Source: Streptomyces showdoensis (GTDB taxonomy: Bacteria; Actinomycetota; Actinomycetes; Streptomycetales; Streptomycetaceae). From it: a DNA stretch of 64,000 nt. The stretch spans positions 1 to 64,000 of the forward strand of contig NZ_BAAAXG010000009.1 in assembly GCF_039535475.1 (NCBI RefSeq). The letters are read 5' to 3'. A program made the position numbers and the translations under genes. This document shows positions 33,200 to 41,293 of this stretch, one piece after another. Every line of letters starts with the position of its first letter. Positions within the stretch are counted from its first letter, which is position 1. The notes under the pieces were generated by a model. It had not been told where the DNA came from. It was given only the letters and a program-made list of their open reading frames with translations, and did no database searches.

Positions 33200-34039
33200 T
33201 CAGGCGGCGTCGGCCGAGCGCAGCCCCATGTCGATCGCGCGCTGGCGGGCCGCCTCTCGGAGGGCGTCCTTGCCGCCAGCGGGGGTGCGCGGCGGCGGGC
33301 CGCCGGCCGGGGCGCCACCGGGGGCGGGCGGGAGCGGGGGCGCCGCGGGGGTGCCGCCGAAGAGCGTCGGGCGGCGCTCCTTGAGCGCTTCGGCGGCCGC
33401 GGTGATGGCCGCGTCGTCGGCGCCGTCGGGGAGCTTGCCCTTGACCAGCTCGTACGCGTCGTCCTGGTCGTCACCGTGGGCGTTGAGGCGGGCGAGCGCG
33501 GCACGGACCTTGGACTCGCGGTCGCGGGCGGCAGCGGCGTCCTCGCGGGCCTGCGCGGCCTGCTCCCGGGCCGTCAGGGCCGCCTCCCGGGCGGTGAGTT
33601 CCTCCGCCGTCTTCTGCGCCTCGGTGAGCTGTGCCTTCCGTGCGTCCTCGGCGCCCTTGAGCAGGGTCCCGAAGGTGGTCGGGTCGAAGTTGTCGACGTC
33701 GATGGAGAGGCCGGACGCCTCGGCGAGCTCGCGGAGCAGCTTGCGGCGGCCGCGGCCCTGCTGCGTCGCCATCAGGGTGTTCAGGCGCTCCTGGGTCATC
33801 GGCAGGCCGGAGTCGCGGTCGAGGAGAGGGCCCGGACCGGCGGGGGCTGGCGGCGCGGGCGGCGTCGGGCGCGGCGGGATGTCGGCCGGGCTCGGCGCCG
33901 GCGGAACGACCGGGGCGGGCGGCACGACCGGCTCGGTGCCGCCGGAGTTGTAGAAGACGGCGAGCGCGTCGACACCCGCGTACGGGTGGGACCAGGCGGT
34001 GTCGGCCGGCGTAGGGCGGTACAGCGCGGGGCGGCGCAT
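33200..34039 (-). CDS. Capsid scaffold protein
   Basis: 279 residues from ATG 34039 (GGGAGGT upstream). Pro-rich N-terminus, then a long coiled coil (AQKTAEELTAREAALTAREQ, REDAAAARDRESKVRAALAR) and a Pro/Gly-rich C-terminus. This is the composition of scaffolding proteins that guide capsid assembly and are then lost. It lies between portal and decoration genes. Confidence 0.8.
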   Translation of the reverse strand: MRRPALYRPTPADTAWSHPYAGVDALAVFYNSGGTEPVVPPAPVVPPAPSPADIPPRPTPPAPPAPAGPGPLLDRDSGLPMTQERLNTLMATQQGRGRRKLLRELAEASGLSIDVDNFDPTTFGTLLKGAEDARKAQLTEAQKTAEELTAREAALTAREQAAQAREDAAAARDRESKVRAALARLNAHGDDQDDAYELVKGKLPDGADDAAITAAAEALKERRPTLFGGTPAAPPLPPAPGGAPAGGPPPRTPAGGKDALREAARQRAIDMGLRSADAA

Positions 34040-34352
34040 GGGGGCACTACCTCCCGAGAGAAGTTCGTCAGGCCCCGCGCCTTGATCCAAGGAGAGCACA
34101 CATTCGCCGGGTCGTTCCCCCAGGTCGTGCCGGATCTCCATGAAGGCGGCTGCGCGCTGCGAAACCTCTGAAGATCGAGTACGGCCGCCCGCATCTTTTT
34201 TGACGGAAAGTGAGGAGGCTTACAGTGCGGCCCCTTTGCGTGTGCTGGTAGACGTCGCTGCCGTAGTCTGCCCCTCGAAACGACTCGTCTGGCTCTCCTG
34301 TCTGCGCCCTCGTGCGGAGACAGACTCCGCCCTCGGAGACAAGGAGACGATC
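34040..34352. other. Intergenic region between scaffold and small rightward gene
   Basis: Contains control sequences for the diverging scaffold (leftward) and 47-residue membrane protein (rightward) genes. The only extra coding signal is an 8-codon ORF (34225-34251, MRPLCVCW) behind GAGGAGG with 6-nt spacing, followed by a CTGTCT/AGACAG inverted repeat. No convincing promoter could be fixed. Confidence 0.35.
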
Positions 34353-34496
34353 ATGAGGAGTTGGTTCGAGAGGCGCAAGAGGTTGTTCCGCCGCCTCTTG
34401 GTGCTGGCCGCCATCGCGGTGATGGTGGGTCTGCTCAAGGGGGCTGCGACCGAGGCCGGTCAGGAGCTGTACAGGGCCGCTCGGGTCTGGTGGTAG
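34353..34496 (+). CDS. 47-residue membrane protein (cargo gene)
   Basis: ATG 34353 behind AAGGAGACGATC. A basic start (MRSWFERRKRLFRRL) is followed by one membrane helix (LVLAAIAVMVGLLKG) and a short C-terminus ending RVWW. It is on the opposite strand to the late operon and has its own terminator, so it may be expressed in the lysogen. Tiny membrane proteins of this kind often act in superinfection exclusion; inferred. Confidence 0.6.
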   Translation: MRSWFERRKRLFRRLLVLAAIAVMVGLLKGAATEAGQELYRAARVWW

Positions 34497-34513
34497 AACA
34501 GCTGAAGCCCAGC

Positions 34514-34536
34514 CGATATCCGTGAACCTGATATCG
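34514..34536. promoter_or_regulatory. Inverted repeat CGATATC / GATATCG
   Basis: Perfect 7-bp arms with a 9-nt spacer just after the small membrane protein gene; AT-rich against background. Possible operator. Confidence 0.35.
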
Positions 34537-34553
34537 ACCGGGCACGGGCCAGG

Positions 34554-34591
34554 CAAGAGCCTCGCAGGGCTGGCACCCTGCGGGGCTCTTG
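34554..34591 (+). terminator. Terminator of the 47-residue membrane protein gene
   Basis: Long stem CAAGAGCCTCGCAGGG / CCCTGCGGGGCTCTTG (one mismatch) with a 6-nt loop, then TTCGTT. Between 34592 and 34803 no gene is visible. Confidence 0.75.
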
Positions 34592-34803
34592 TTCGTTCCC
34601 AGGCCCCTCAGCTGTCCTTGTCAGCAGCGCAGTTGCCTCGGCGTACCCGACTCAAAGTGCGCTCGTCTGCACACAAGCACACAGCGGGTCTGACCCGATG
34701 CAACTACGCCTCGGCGGAGGTGAGCAGGGCTGCTCATTCGCCTACCTGACGTCACGAGGGTAGTGGAGGTGTCAATCGCGGTCGACGCGTATGAGCCGTT
34801 GTG

Positions 34804-36657
34804 TCATAGCTCACCGGACGCGACGCTCTGCTCAGGATTGGGCAGCTGCGGCGTGGGCGGCGTCGGGTCGGGCTCGATGTCGATGCCGAGGTAGTCGCCG
34901 ACGGCCTTCGTGGAGCCGGTCGCGTCGGCGAGGATCCGGGCGTCCTCGAAGCGGCGGGACTGGATGAGCTGGATCTCGGTCTCGGCGTCCTCCATGGGCC
35001 AGCCGGCCTCGGCGAGGATGCGGATGCCGGTCTCCAGCGACATGACGCCGCCCTTGACCGCGTTGGTGACCTGCTCGAGGACGGCGGCCTTGTCGGTCGG
35101 GGTGTACGGGCCGAAGGCGAGCTCGGCGGGCTGCGGGCGGACCCCGGCCCAGTCGGGGTGCTGCCCGGCCAGGGAGAGGCGCTGCACCATCTTGAGCAGC
35201 AGGACGTACTTGTGCGCGCGGGCGAGGCGCATGGCGCCGACGAGGGAGTTGAGCGGGCCGAGGGAGATCTCCAGGGCGTAGCCGGAGGGGACCTCGGTGG
35301 GGTTGACGGTGCCGAGCGCGACGGCGGGCAGCCGGGCGATGGTCGCGGCCCGCTCCGAGAGCTCCGTGGTCCGGTTGCGGAGCTCGGCGAGCTGCGGGGA
35401 GGTGTCGACGGCGTCGAGCCGGCCGCCCTCTCCGAGTTCGAGGATGGTGCCGGGGGCGACGGCCATCTCGCTGCGCCGGCCGCTGCCGCCGCGGCCGGAG
35501 ATCGCGAGGATCGGGGCGCCGGTCGTCGCGGAGGCCTTCGCGGAGTCGGTGTCGGTGCCGGAGAGCTCGTCGAAGACCTGCAAGACCTTCGCGAGGGACG
35601 AGGTGCCCCAGTGCTCCTCGGCGTCGGGGACGGTGTTGGGCACGTGGACGATCGGGAGGAAGTCGATGTAGAGGTCGAGCCGGTCGAGGACCTCGCCTGC
35701 GGCGTTGGTCGCGAAGTGCGCCTTGTCCATGGGCAGGTCGTCGACGTCGTGGGGGCCCTTGAGGTCGCCGAGGTCCCAGGTGGCGTCGGTGAGGTAGCAG
35801 GTGAAGTGCGACGGGGTGTCGTTCCACGGGTACTGGCGGACGATCAGGCCCTCTGGGGTGATGGTGTCGCCGACGCCGAGGACCGGCTGGGCGGGGGTGC
35901 CGTCGTCGGGCTCAGTCTCGACCAGGGTGCGCACGGGCCGGCCGGTCTGGTCGATGCCGGAGGTGGTGGCTGGGTGGATCCAGCCGAGCTCGTAGGTGAT
36001 GCGGCGAAGCCGCGGCTTCAGGCCGCGCTTCTTGTCCTCGGGGAGCTCCCAGGCGAGGTGGACGCGCTCGGGGTAGTCGGTCGCGTCGCCGTCTTCGCCG
36101 AGGACGGGGAAGTAGAAGCCGGGGTCGTAGGTCTTGCAGCGGACGCGGCCCTTGGCCGGGTCCCAGGCGAGGAGGTAGACGCCGTCCCCGTAGGTGACGG
36201 CCTTCCGCTCGGTCTGCATGACCCGCATGGCGAGGAGCTCGTCCACGGCCCAGGCGCGGAGCAGGGTCTGGACGCGTTCGGCCATCGCGCGGTCGGTGCC
36301 CGGCTCGTCCTGGGCTGCGGTCTGTTCAGCGCCGGGCACGACGATGGTCTGCTCGTCGCCCAGGACGTGCGCGAGGACCGCTTCGACGAACAGGCTCGGG
36401 TCTCCGAACTCGCGGCGCTCGCGGGCGGCGTCGCCGTCCCGGAACGCGGCCAGCTCGGCCGCCTGGTTGTTGTCGTACGCGGCGAGCAGCTTGTAGGCGG
36501 CCAGGCGCCGCTCGTCCTCGGCCGGCACCCAGGAGGCGGCAGCCTCGGGGAACGCACGGCGGTGCGGCATGCCCAGGGCGTCGGAGTAGATCGGCTTGTA
36601 GTTCGCCCAGCCCCACGCGTCGATGAGGACGGACTTCACGCCGCTGAACAGGCCCAC
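34804..36657 (-). CDS. Portal protein
   Basis: 617 residues from GTG 36657 behind CGGAGGGT. Features include MQTERKAVTYGDGVYLLAWD, the FTCYLTDATWDLGDLKG region, IVHVPNTVPDAEEHWGTSSL followed by helices (FDELSGTDTDSAKASATTG), and a C-terminal helix LAGQHPDWAG. These match SPP1/HK97-type portals, which form the dodecameric DNA gate. Position next to the terminase is standard. Confidence 0.9.
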   Translation of the reverse strand: MGLFSGVKSVLIDAWGWANYKPIYSDALGMPHRRAFPEAAASWVPAEDERRLAAYKLLAAYDNNQAAELAAFRDGDAARERREFGDPSLFVEAVLAHVLGDEQTIVVPGAEQTAAQDEPGTDRAMAERVQTLLRAWAVDELLAMRVMQTERKAVTYGDGVYLLAWDPAKGRVRCKTYDPGFYFPVLGEDGDATDYPERVHLAWELPEDKKRGLKPRLRRITYELGWIHPATTSGIDQTGRPVRTLVETEPDDGTPAQPVLGVGDTITPEGLIVRQYPWNDTPSHFTCYLTDATWDLGDLKGPHDVDDLPMDKAHFATNAAGEVLDRLDLYIDFLPIVHVPNTVPDAEEHWGTSSLAKVLQVFDELSGTDTDSAKASATTGAPILAISGRGGSGRRSEMAVAPGTILELGEGGRLDAVDTSPQLAELRNRTTELSERAATIARLPAVALGTVNPTEVPSGYALEISLGPLNSLVGAMRLARAHKYVLLLKMVQRLSLAGQHPDWAGVRPQPAELAFGPYTPTDKAAVLEQVTNAVKGGVMSLETGIRILAEAGWPMEDAETEIQLIQSRRFEDARILADATGSTKAVGDYLGIDIEPDPTPPTPQLPNPEQSVASGEL

Positions 36658-36983
36658 GGGGCACCCTCCGCTACCAGGCCCCGCGCCATGTGATCAGCGT
36701 ACGGGGCGCGGCGGGCCTCGATCCCCAAGGACGGCGCGGAGGTCTGATGGTGGCTGCTCGCCAAGATTCACCCCGATGGGGGAATCGCCGTTTGCCTGCA
36801 TTACACAGAAAAGCGCGCTATGCCTGGAACTTGTGATCCGATACGGCCCGTAAACTCGGTACCGGAATCGATCGTCTCCACCCAACAACCCTGACTCCGA
36901 CGCCAGCTGGGCCGGGGAACTCGGCTGCCCGTCCCACCCGGCACACACCCCGGTGAGACTGCCGAGAGGTTGGAGGGGAGCAG

Positions 36984-37067
36984 ATGGACGACGACGGTCC
37001 CAACTGGGACTTTTGGAACTTCGTGATCACCGTAATCGGTTTGGTAGCCCAGGTGATCATGAAGTAG
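36984..37067 (+). CDS. 27-residue membrane peptide (cargo gene)
   Basis: ATG 36984 behind a very strong TTGGAGGGGAG. Acidic start (MDDDGPNWDFWNF) and one membrane helix (VITVIGLVAQVIM). It is the second tiny plus-strand membrane gene within the minus-strand head block. The flanking region 36658-36983 has no other gene and must contain the start of the leftward transcript for portal and later genes. Confidence 0.55.
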   Translation: MDDDGPNWDFWNFVITVIGLVAQVIMK

Positions 37068-37094
37068 CCGGTCCCAGCGGGACACTCCCGCGAC

Positions 37095-37119
37095 GGCTCC
37101 TCGCAACCAGCGGGGAGCC
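37095..37119 (+). terminator. Hairpin after the 27-residue peptide gene
   Basis: GGCTCCTCGC / GCGGGGAGCC with a 5-nt loop, followed by CTTCGCGTT. Confidence 0.5.
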
Positions 37120-37202
37120 CTTCGCGTTGTCGCGAGCCCACCTCAGCGTACTGAGCAGTGCGCCGAGGTCCAATGTACTGAGAATTTTCGCTAGTGGAAA
37201 AT

Positions 37203-37230
37203 CCCGGCTCCAAGAATTCTTGGAGCCGGG
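37203..37230 (-). terminator. Terminator downstream of the large terminase gene
   Basis: Perfect 28-nt palindrome with half CCCGGCTCCAAGAA. In the leftward RNA it is followed by ATTTT, so it ends the terminase transcript 38 nt after the stop; portal and downstream genes then need their own promoter. Confidence 0.8.
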
Positions 37231-37268
37231 AACCTTTCAGAGTTGGATTCCCGAAGGATTTCGATCTC

Positions 37269-38870
37269 TCATCGGCGCCCCGCGAGACGCTGGTCGGAGT
37301 ACGAGCCGCTCGTGGACGGGGCGGCGGCGGGGTCGGCGAGCTCGGTGAGGGCGTGGACGGCGGCGTCCATGCGGTCCGGGGAGTCCATGCCGGGAATCCA
37401 GGTGACGAGCTGCCCTTCGAGGCGGGGGTGTTCGCCGACGTGGTGGACGAGGCCCTGGGAGTAGAGCTGCGCGATCGGCTCCGCGCGCAGCCGCTTGCCC
37501 TGCTTGGCGTGGACCTCGATGACCGCGGGCATGAGCCGGCCCTTCGTCTCGCCGCTCTCCGTGAGCTCCTTCCAGGCCTGCACGATGATCTGCTTGGCCA
37601 TGTCGCCGCCGAAGTTGTCCTCGACGACGATGGCGTCGGCGTCGACTTCCAGGGCGAGACGGCAGGCCTTGTGCCCCCAGGTGTCGGCGCCCATCCGGTC
37701 GGACTGGTCGGCGACGACGTAGAAGTGGCCGTCGGCGGTGCGGCCGGCCGCGACGAGGCCCGTCTCGTCGTTGACGTCGTCGGCACCGCCCGCGTGGTCG
37801 ACGGCGACGACAATGCGGGAGAGGTCGACACCGCGGAGTGCGACGGGCCCGATGCGGTGGTCGGTGATCCAGGGCCACTTCCACACACCGCCTTCGAGCG
37901 GGCGGGGCTTCTGCTGGTAGAGCGACCACCAGACGCGCTCGCCGACAGCGCGGCGGAACTTGTTGAGGGTGCGCCGGTTGAAGCGGCCGGGCCACAGTGC
38001 GGCGCCGATCGGGCGGCCGAGCGGATCATCGGCGGAGTCACAGATCGCGGGCAGGTCGATCTTGATCCAGTCGTCGGCGTCCTCGCCTTCGAGGAGGCGA
38101 CCGGCGAGATCCTGCTCGTGCCACCTGGTCTGGATGACCAGAATGCTGCCGTTGGGCTCCAGGCGGGTGTTGATGACGGAGGTCCACCAGGACCAGAGGC
38201 GGCGGCGGAGGGTCGGGGACTCGGCGTCGGCGGCGTCCTTGATGGGGTCGTCGACGATCGCGAGGTGGGCGCCCTTGCCGGTGAGGCCTCCGCCGACACC
38301 GGCGGCGACGAGTCCGCCGCGCAGGCGGTCTCCGGTGACGGGGTCGGCGAGGTCGAAGCGGGCCGCGGCCTGGGAGCCGGCGTGGAGGGCGAGGCCGATG
38401 CGGGGGCCGTACGTCTTGATGGCGTCGCGGATCCAGCGGGAGTGCTCCTCGGCGAGGTCGGCGCCGTAGGAGGCGATCATGACGCGGTGGTCGGGGTGCC
38501 GGGACAGGTACCACAGCGGCGCCCACCGGGCTGCTCTCTGGCTCTTCCCGTGCCGCGGCGGCATGGTGATGAGCGCCTTGACCGACTCGCCGCGCGCCAT
38601 CCGCTGGAAGAGCCGGTCGATGAGGACCAGGTGCGGGGCCTGCATCTCGATGCCGTCGGTGAGGGTGACGGCCATGGAGCCTGGGGAGCGTTCGAGCGCC
38701 ATCGCGTACTCGACTTCGGCGAGGACGGTCCGCAGTTCGGGGCTGGCGCGGCGGGCGACGCGGCGCCGCTCGGCGCGGCGCATCCTCCGGTAGGCGGTGA
38801 TGAGCCGGAGCGTGGCGTCGGCCTCGGAGACGACGTCGGGGTCGAGGTCAGGCCGAAGTACGGTCGTCAT
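37269..38870 (-). CDS. Terminase large subunit
   Basis: 533 residues from ATG 38870. Walker A-like ITMPPRHGKSQRA near residue 103, Walker B HLAIVDDPIKD near 208, and a nuclease half with VVAVDHAGGADD, DAIVVEDNFGGD and a late Asp in PGMDSPDRMDAAVHAL. It packages DNA into the prohead and cuts the concatemer. Its start overlaps the small subunit gene by 23 nt. Confidence 0.95.
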   Translation of the reverse strand: MTTVLRPDLDPDVVSEADATLRLITAYRRMRRAERRRVARRASPELRTVLAEVEYAMALERSPGSMAVTLTDGIEMQAPHLVLIDRLFQRMARGESVKALITMPPRHGKSQRAARWAPLWYLSRHPDHRVMIASYGADLAEEHSRWIRDAIKTYGPRIGLALHAGSQAAARFDLADPVTGDRLRGGLVAAGVGGGLTGKGAHLAIVDDPIKDAADAESPTLRRRLWSWWTSVINTRLEPNGSILVIQTRWHEQDLAGRLLEGEDADDWIKIDLPAICDSADDPLGRPIGAALWPGRFNRRTLNKFRRAVGERVWWSLYQQKPRPLEGGVWKWPWITDHRIGPVALRGVDLSRIVVAVDHAGGADDVNDETGLVAAGRTADGHFYVVADQSDRMGADTWGHKACRLALEVDADAIVVEDNFGGDMAKQIIVQAWKELTESGETKGRLMPAVIEVHAKQGKRLRAEPIAQLYSQGLVHHVGEHPRLEGQLVTWIPGMDSPDRMDAAVHALTELADPAAAPSTSGSYSDQRLAGRR

Positions 38871-39411
38871 CTTCGTCCTCGTCGACGTAGCGCAGGTCGT
38901 CGTCCTCGTCGTCGTCCGTCTCGTCGGTGTCGGGGTCGCCGGCGGTGGCGATGAGCCTGTTCAGCTCGGCGAGGCCGACGTGGTCGAGGCGGACCGCTCC
39001 CCCGCCGGGCCCGGACACCTCGGTCTTCACGGGCGCGTCGAGGCCGTTGAGCTTGGCGCGGCGGTCCATGAGCTTGAGGACGGTGTCGACGGCGCGCATG
39101 TCGACCTCGTTGCCGATGAACTGGCCGTCCTTGCCGTAGACGGGGCGCTCGGTGGTGGCCTGCCTCCAGACGGCGTCGAGGAGGGCGTCGAGGCGTTCGT
39201 TCTCCTGCTGCCGGTAGACGGAGGCCTCGGCGGCGGCGTCGTCGCGGTGGGCTTCCAGGGCGCGGATGAGGTCCTTGGACGCGGCTCCGGGGCTGGCGTA
39301 TCCGAGGTCGAGGATGCGGTGATCGTTGAAGGGCACGCCACGGAGCCGCAGGCGGATCAGATCGGCGCGGCGGGCGGCGACTTCGGCCTGCTCGGCCAGC
39401 GAATGGGGCAT
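38848..39411 (-). CDS. Terminase small subunit
   Basis: 187 residues from ATG 39411 (AGGAGCGGGAG upstream). N-terminal HTH-like helices (EQAEVAARRADLIRLRLRG, LDLGYASPGAASKDLIRAL), a central oligomerisation helix (QENERLDALLDAVWRQA) and an Asp/Glu-rich C-terminus. Recognises the packaging site, which is likely to be in or near this gene. Confidence 0.8.
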   Translation of the reverse strand: MPHSLAEQAEVAARRADLIRLRLRGVPFNDHRILDLGYASPGAASKDLIRALEAHRDDAAAEASVYRQQENERLDALLDAVWRQATTERPVYGKDGQFIGNEVDMRAVDTVLKLMDRRAKLNGLDAPVKTEVSGPGGGAVRLDHVGLAELNRLIATAGDPDTDETDDDEDDDLRYVDEDEDDDRTSA

Positions 39412-39520
39412 GGCGGTGGGGGCTCCCGCTCCTGGTCAGGCCCCGCGCCTTCCGTTCGATGATCCCCGATCTGAGCGCATCCGATCCCCCGGGCCCGACG
39501 GCGGTGGCATATTCGCGGGC

Positions 39521-40225
39521 ATGAGACATGTACGAGGGGTGGGGGCCGCGGCGGTCGGCGTGGCTGTGGTGTTGCTGGTGTCGGGGTGTTCAGGGGGTGG
39601 TGACGGGTCGTCGGCGAAGGCGCCAGAGGTGACCCCGACGACGGGGGCCGAGGTGGTGCCCACCGAGATGCCGGTGGAGCCGACGACGGCGGCGCCGGCC
39701 ACCCCAGCCTCCCCGCAGGACGAGCTGAAGGCGCTCGCGGCGGAGAACGGCTGGCAGGTCGACGAGCTGTATGCGGGGTCGGCGGTGGCGTTCGTGGAGG
39801 ATGTCTGCGCATCGCTGCCGGTGAGCGGCGTCGAGGGAGCGTCGCGGCCGCAGTGGCTGGCGGAGGCGGGGAACTTCGACGGCGACGGGAAGGCCATCTT
39901 GCAGGCGGGCATCCCGAAGCTGTGCCCGAAGTGGACGGGCGTGCTGAAGCAGGCGGTGTCCGGGAAGTACGACCGGTGGTTCGGCAGCGGGACGTTCGTG
40001 GTGTCGTCGAAGCCGGCGGCCGCCGGGGAGGACGAGACGATCCCGCCGGGGACGTACCGGGCCGAGGGCAAGATGGACGGCTGCTACTGGGAGCGGACCT
40101 CGGAGTCCGGGGAGATCGTCGACAACAACTTCGCCACAAGCGCGCGGAAGATCACGGTGACGATCCGTTCGTCGGACGGGCAGTTCACGTCAGAGCGCTG
40201 CTCGGTGTGGAAGCCGGTGAAGTAG
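39521..40225 (+). CDS. Secreted lipoprotein (cargo gene)
   Basis: 234 residues from ATG 39521. A lipobox LLVSGC puts the lipidated Cys at residue 23, followed by a Gly/Ser/Thr/Pro linker and a folded domain with two further Cys (FVEDVCASLP, LCPKWTG), VVSSKPAAAGEDETIPPGTY, and CYWERTSESG. The last part resembles a domain found in many actinobacterial surface lipoproteins. It faces away from the terminase genes and has its own terminator. Prophage lipoproteins can block superinfection; the role is inferred. Confidence 0.75.
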   Translation: MRHVRGVGAAAVGVAVVLLVSGCSGGGDGSSAKAPEVTPTTGAEVVPTEMPVEPTTAAPATPASPQDELKALAAENGWQVDELYAGSAVAFVEDVCASLPVSGVEGASRPQWLAEAGNFDGDGKAILQAGIPKLCPKWTGVLKQAVSGKYDRWFGSGTFVVSSKPAAAGEDETIPPGTYRAEGKMDGCYWERTSESGEIVDNNFATSARKITVTIRSSDGQFTSERCSVWKPVK

Positions 40226-40239
40226 CCCCGGGCATGGAG

Positions 40240-40273
40240 CGGCCCCGCCGGACGGGGGAGACCGGCGGGGCCG
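40240..40273 (+). terminator. Terminator of the lipoprotein gene
   Basis: Perfect 12-bp stem CGGCCCCGCCGG / CCGGCGGGGCCG, 10-nt loop. The rest of 40274-40451 has no gene. Confidence 0.75.
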
Positions 40274-40451
40274 TGAGGTTCTCCGCGACGGGGGTGCGCG
40301 GGCGAACCTGGGGGGAATTCTTGCACGTCCGGGGCCCGTAACGGGCGCGGGGACACCATGAATTGCGCGCCCCGGACGCTGCAGGAACCATCGTGGCGCA
40401 CGGGCGGGCGTTTGTCTGAGGTGCTATCCCCGGTACTCCCCTGGCGGGGGG

Positions 40452-41171
40452 TCAGAGCGTTCCGGCTTCCCAGCGGTCGAAGCCGCGCTCGCGTACGTGG
40501 CGCCAGTCCTGCGGAGCGCCGATGAGCTGGTCGGCCCAGCTGCGGGCGGCCACGGCATCGGCGGCCTCGTCGCGGGTGAAGGCCTCGTGGATCTCGGAGA
40601 TTGCGTCGCCGTCGGGGCGGATGCCCTTCAGCTCCCAGCCGTAGACGCCGACGTCGATGTGCCCGGGTTCGAGCGTGTAGCGGGCGAAGGCCGGGGCGGC
40701 GGTGGCGGTGGTCGGCTTGGTGGTGATGGGGCGGTCGATGTGGCGGTGCTCGACCTCGCAGCCGACGTCGGCGGCGCGGAGGTAGGCGGCGATCTCCTCG
40801 GCGATGGCGACGGAGCGGTGGCGGCCGCCACCGCACATGACGTGGATGTCGACGCGGGTGGGCTGGGCGGTGCCGACCCAGCGCTTCTGGTTCTTGGGGT
40901 CGAGGAGGATCAGGGCCTTCTCGGCGTTGCGGGAGACGAGTTCGCGGGCGCCGCGGGTGGCCATGACGTAGTGGCGGACCTCTCGGTCGAGGCCGTTGGA
41001 GTTGAGCATGCGCTCGCGGACGGCGGGGTCCTCCGGGGGGTTGCGCAGGGCGCGGGTGTCTACGAGCAAGGCGTCGCCGGTGGGGTTGTCGGTGTGGTTC
41101 TCGCCGAAGCTGGTGATGACGCAGCGGAGGTGGTTGTCGCTGTAGAGGGCGGAGGCGTCGTCGTAGGTCAT
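40452..41171 (-). CDS. RapZ C-terminal-domain-like protein
   Basis: 239 residues from ATG 41171 behind AGAAAGG. The core DIHVMCGGGRHRSVAIAEEI followed by VEHRHIDRP corresponds to the GCTGGxHRSV ... HRD signature of the RapZ C-terminal domain. In E. coli RapZ this domain binds small RNAs and presents them to RNase E. There is no P-loop N-terminal domain. A second half (YTLEPGHIDVGVYGWELKG) is unlike RapZ. Its promoter is covered by palindrome C, so it belongs to the same predicted regulon as the WYL/RHH pair. Confidence 0.7.
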   Translation of the reverse strand: MTYDDASALYSDNHLRCVITSFGENHTDNPTGDALLVDTRALRNPPEDPAVRERMLNSNGLDREVRHYVMATRGARELVSRNAEKALILLDPKNQKRWVGTAQPTRVDIHVMCGGGRHRSVAIAEEIAAYLRAADVGCEVEHRHIDRPITTKPTTATAAPAFARYTLEPGHIDVGVYGWELKGIRPDGDAISEIHEAFTRDEAADAVAARSWADQLIGAPQDWRHVRERGFDRWEAGTL

Positions 41172-41239
41172 GGGGTGCCTTTCTGCTGGTCGGGCAGGGG
41201 CGGTGTGCGTGGGCCGGGGTGGGCGGCGCGGAAACGACA

Positions 41240-41281
41240 CTACCCCATATTCTATTGTCAAGACAATAGAATATGGGGTAG
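41240..41281 (-). promoter_or_regulatory. Palindrome C over the RapZ-like promoter
   Basis: Perfect 19-bp arms; the left arm is CTACCCCATATTCTATTGT and the spacer CAAG. In the leftward direction TTGTCT, 18 nt, TAGTGT forms a promoter inside the palindrome, with the same geometry as site B. Confidence 0.75.
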
Positions 41282-41293
41282 CTGGTTCGAGGG

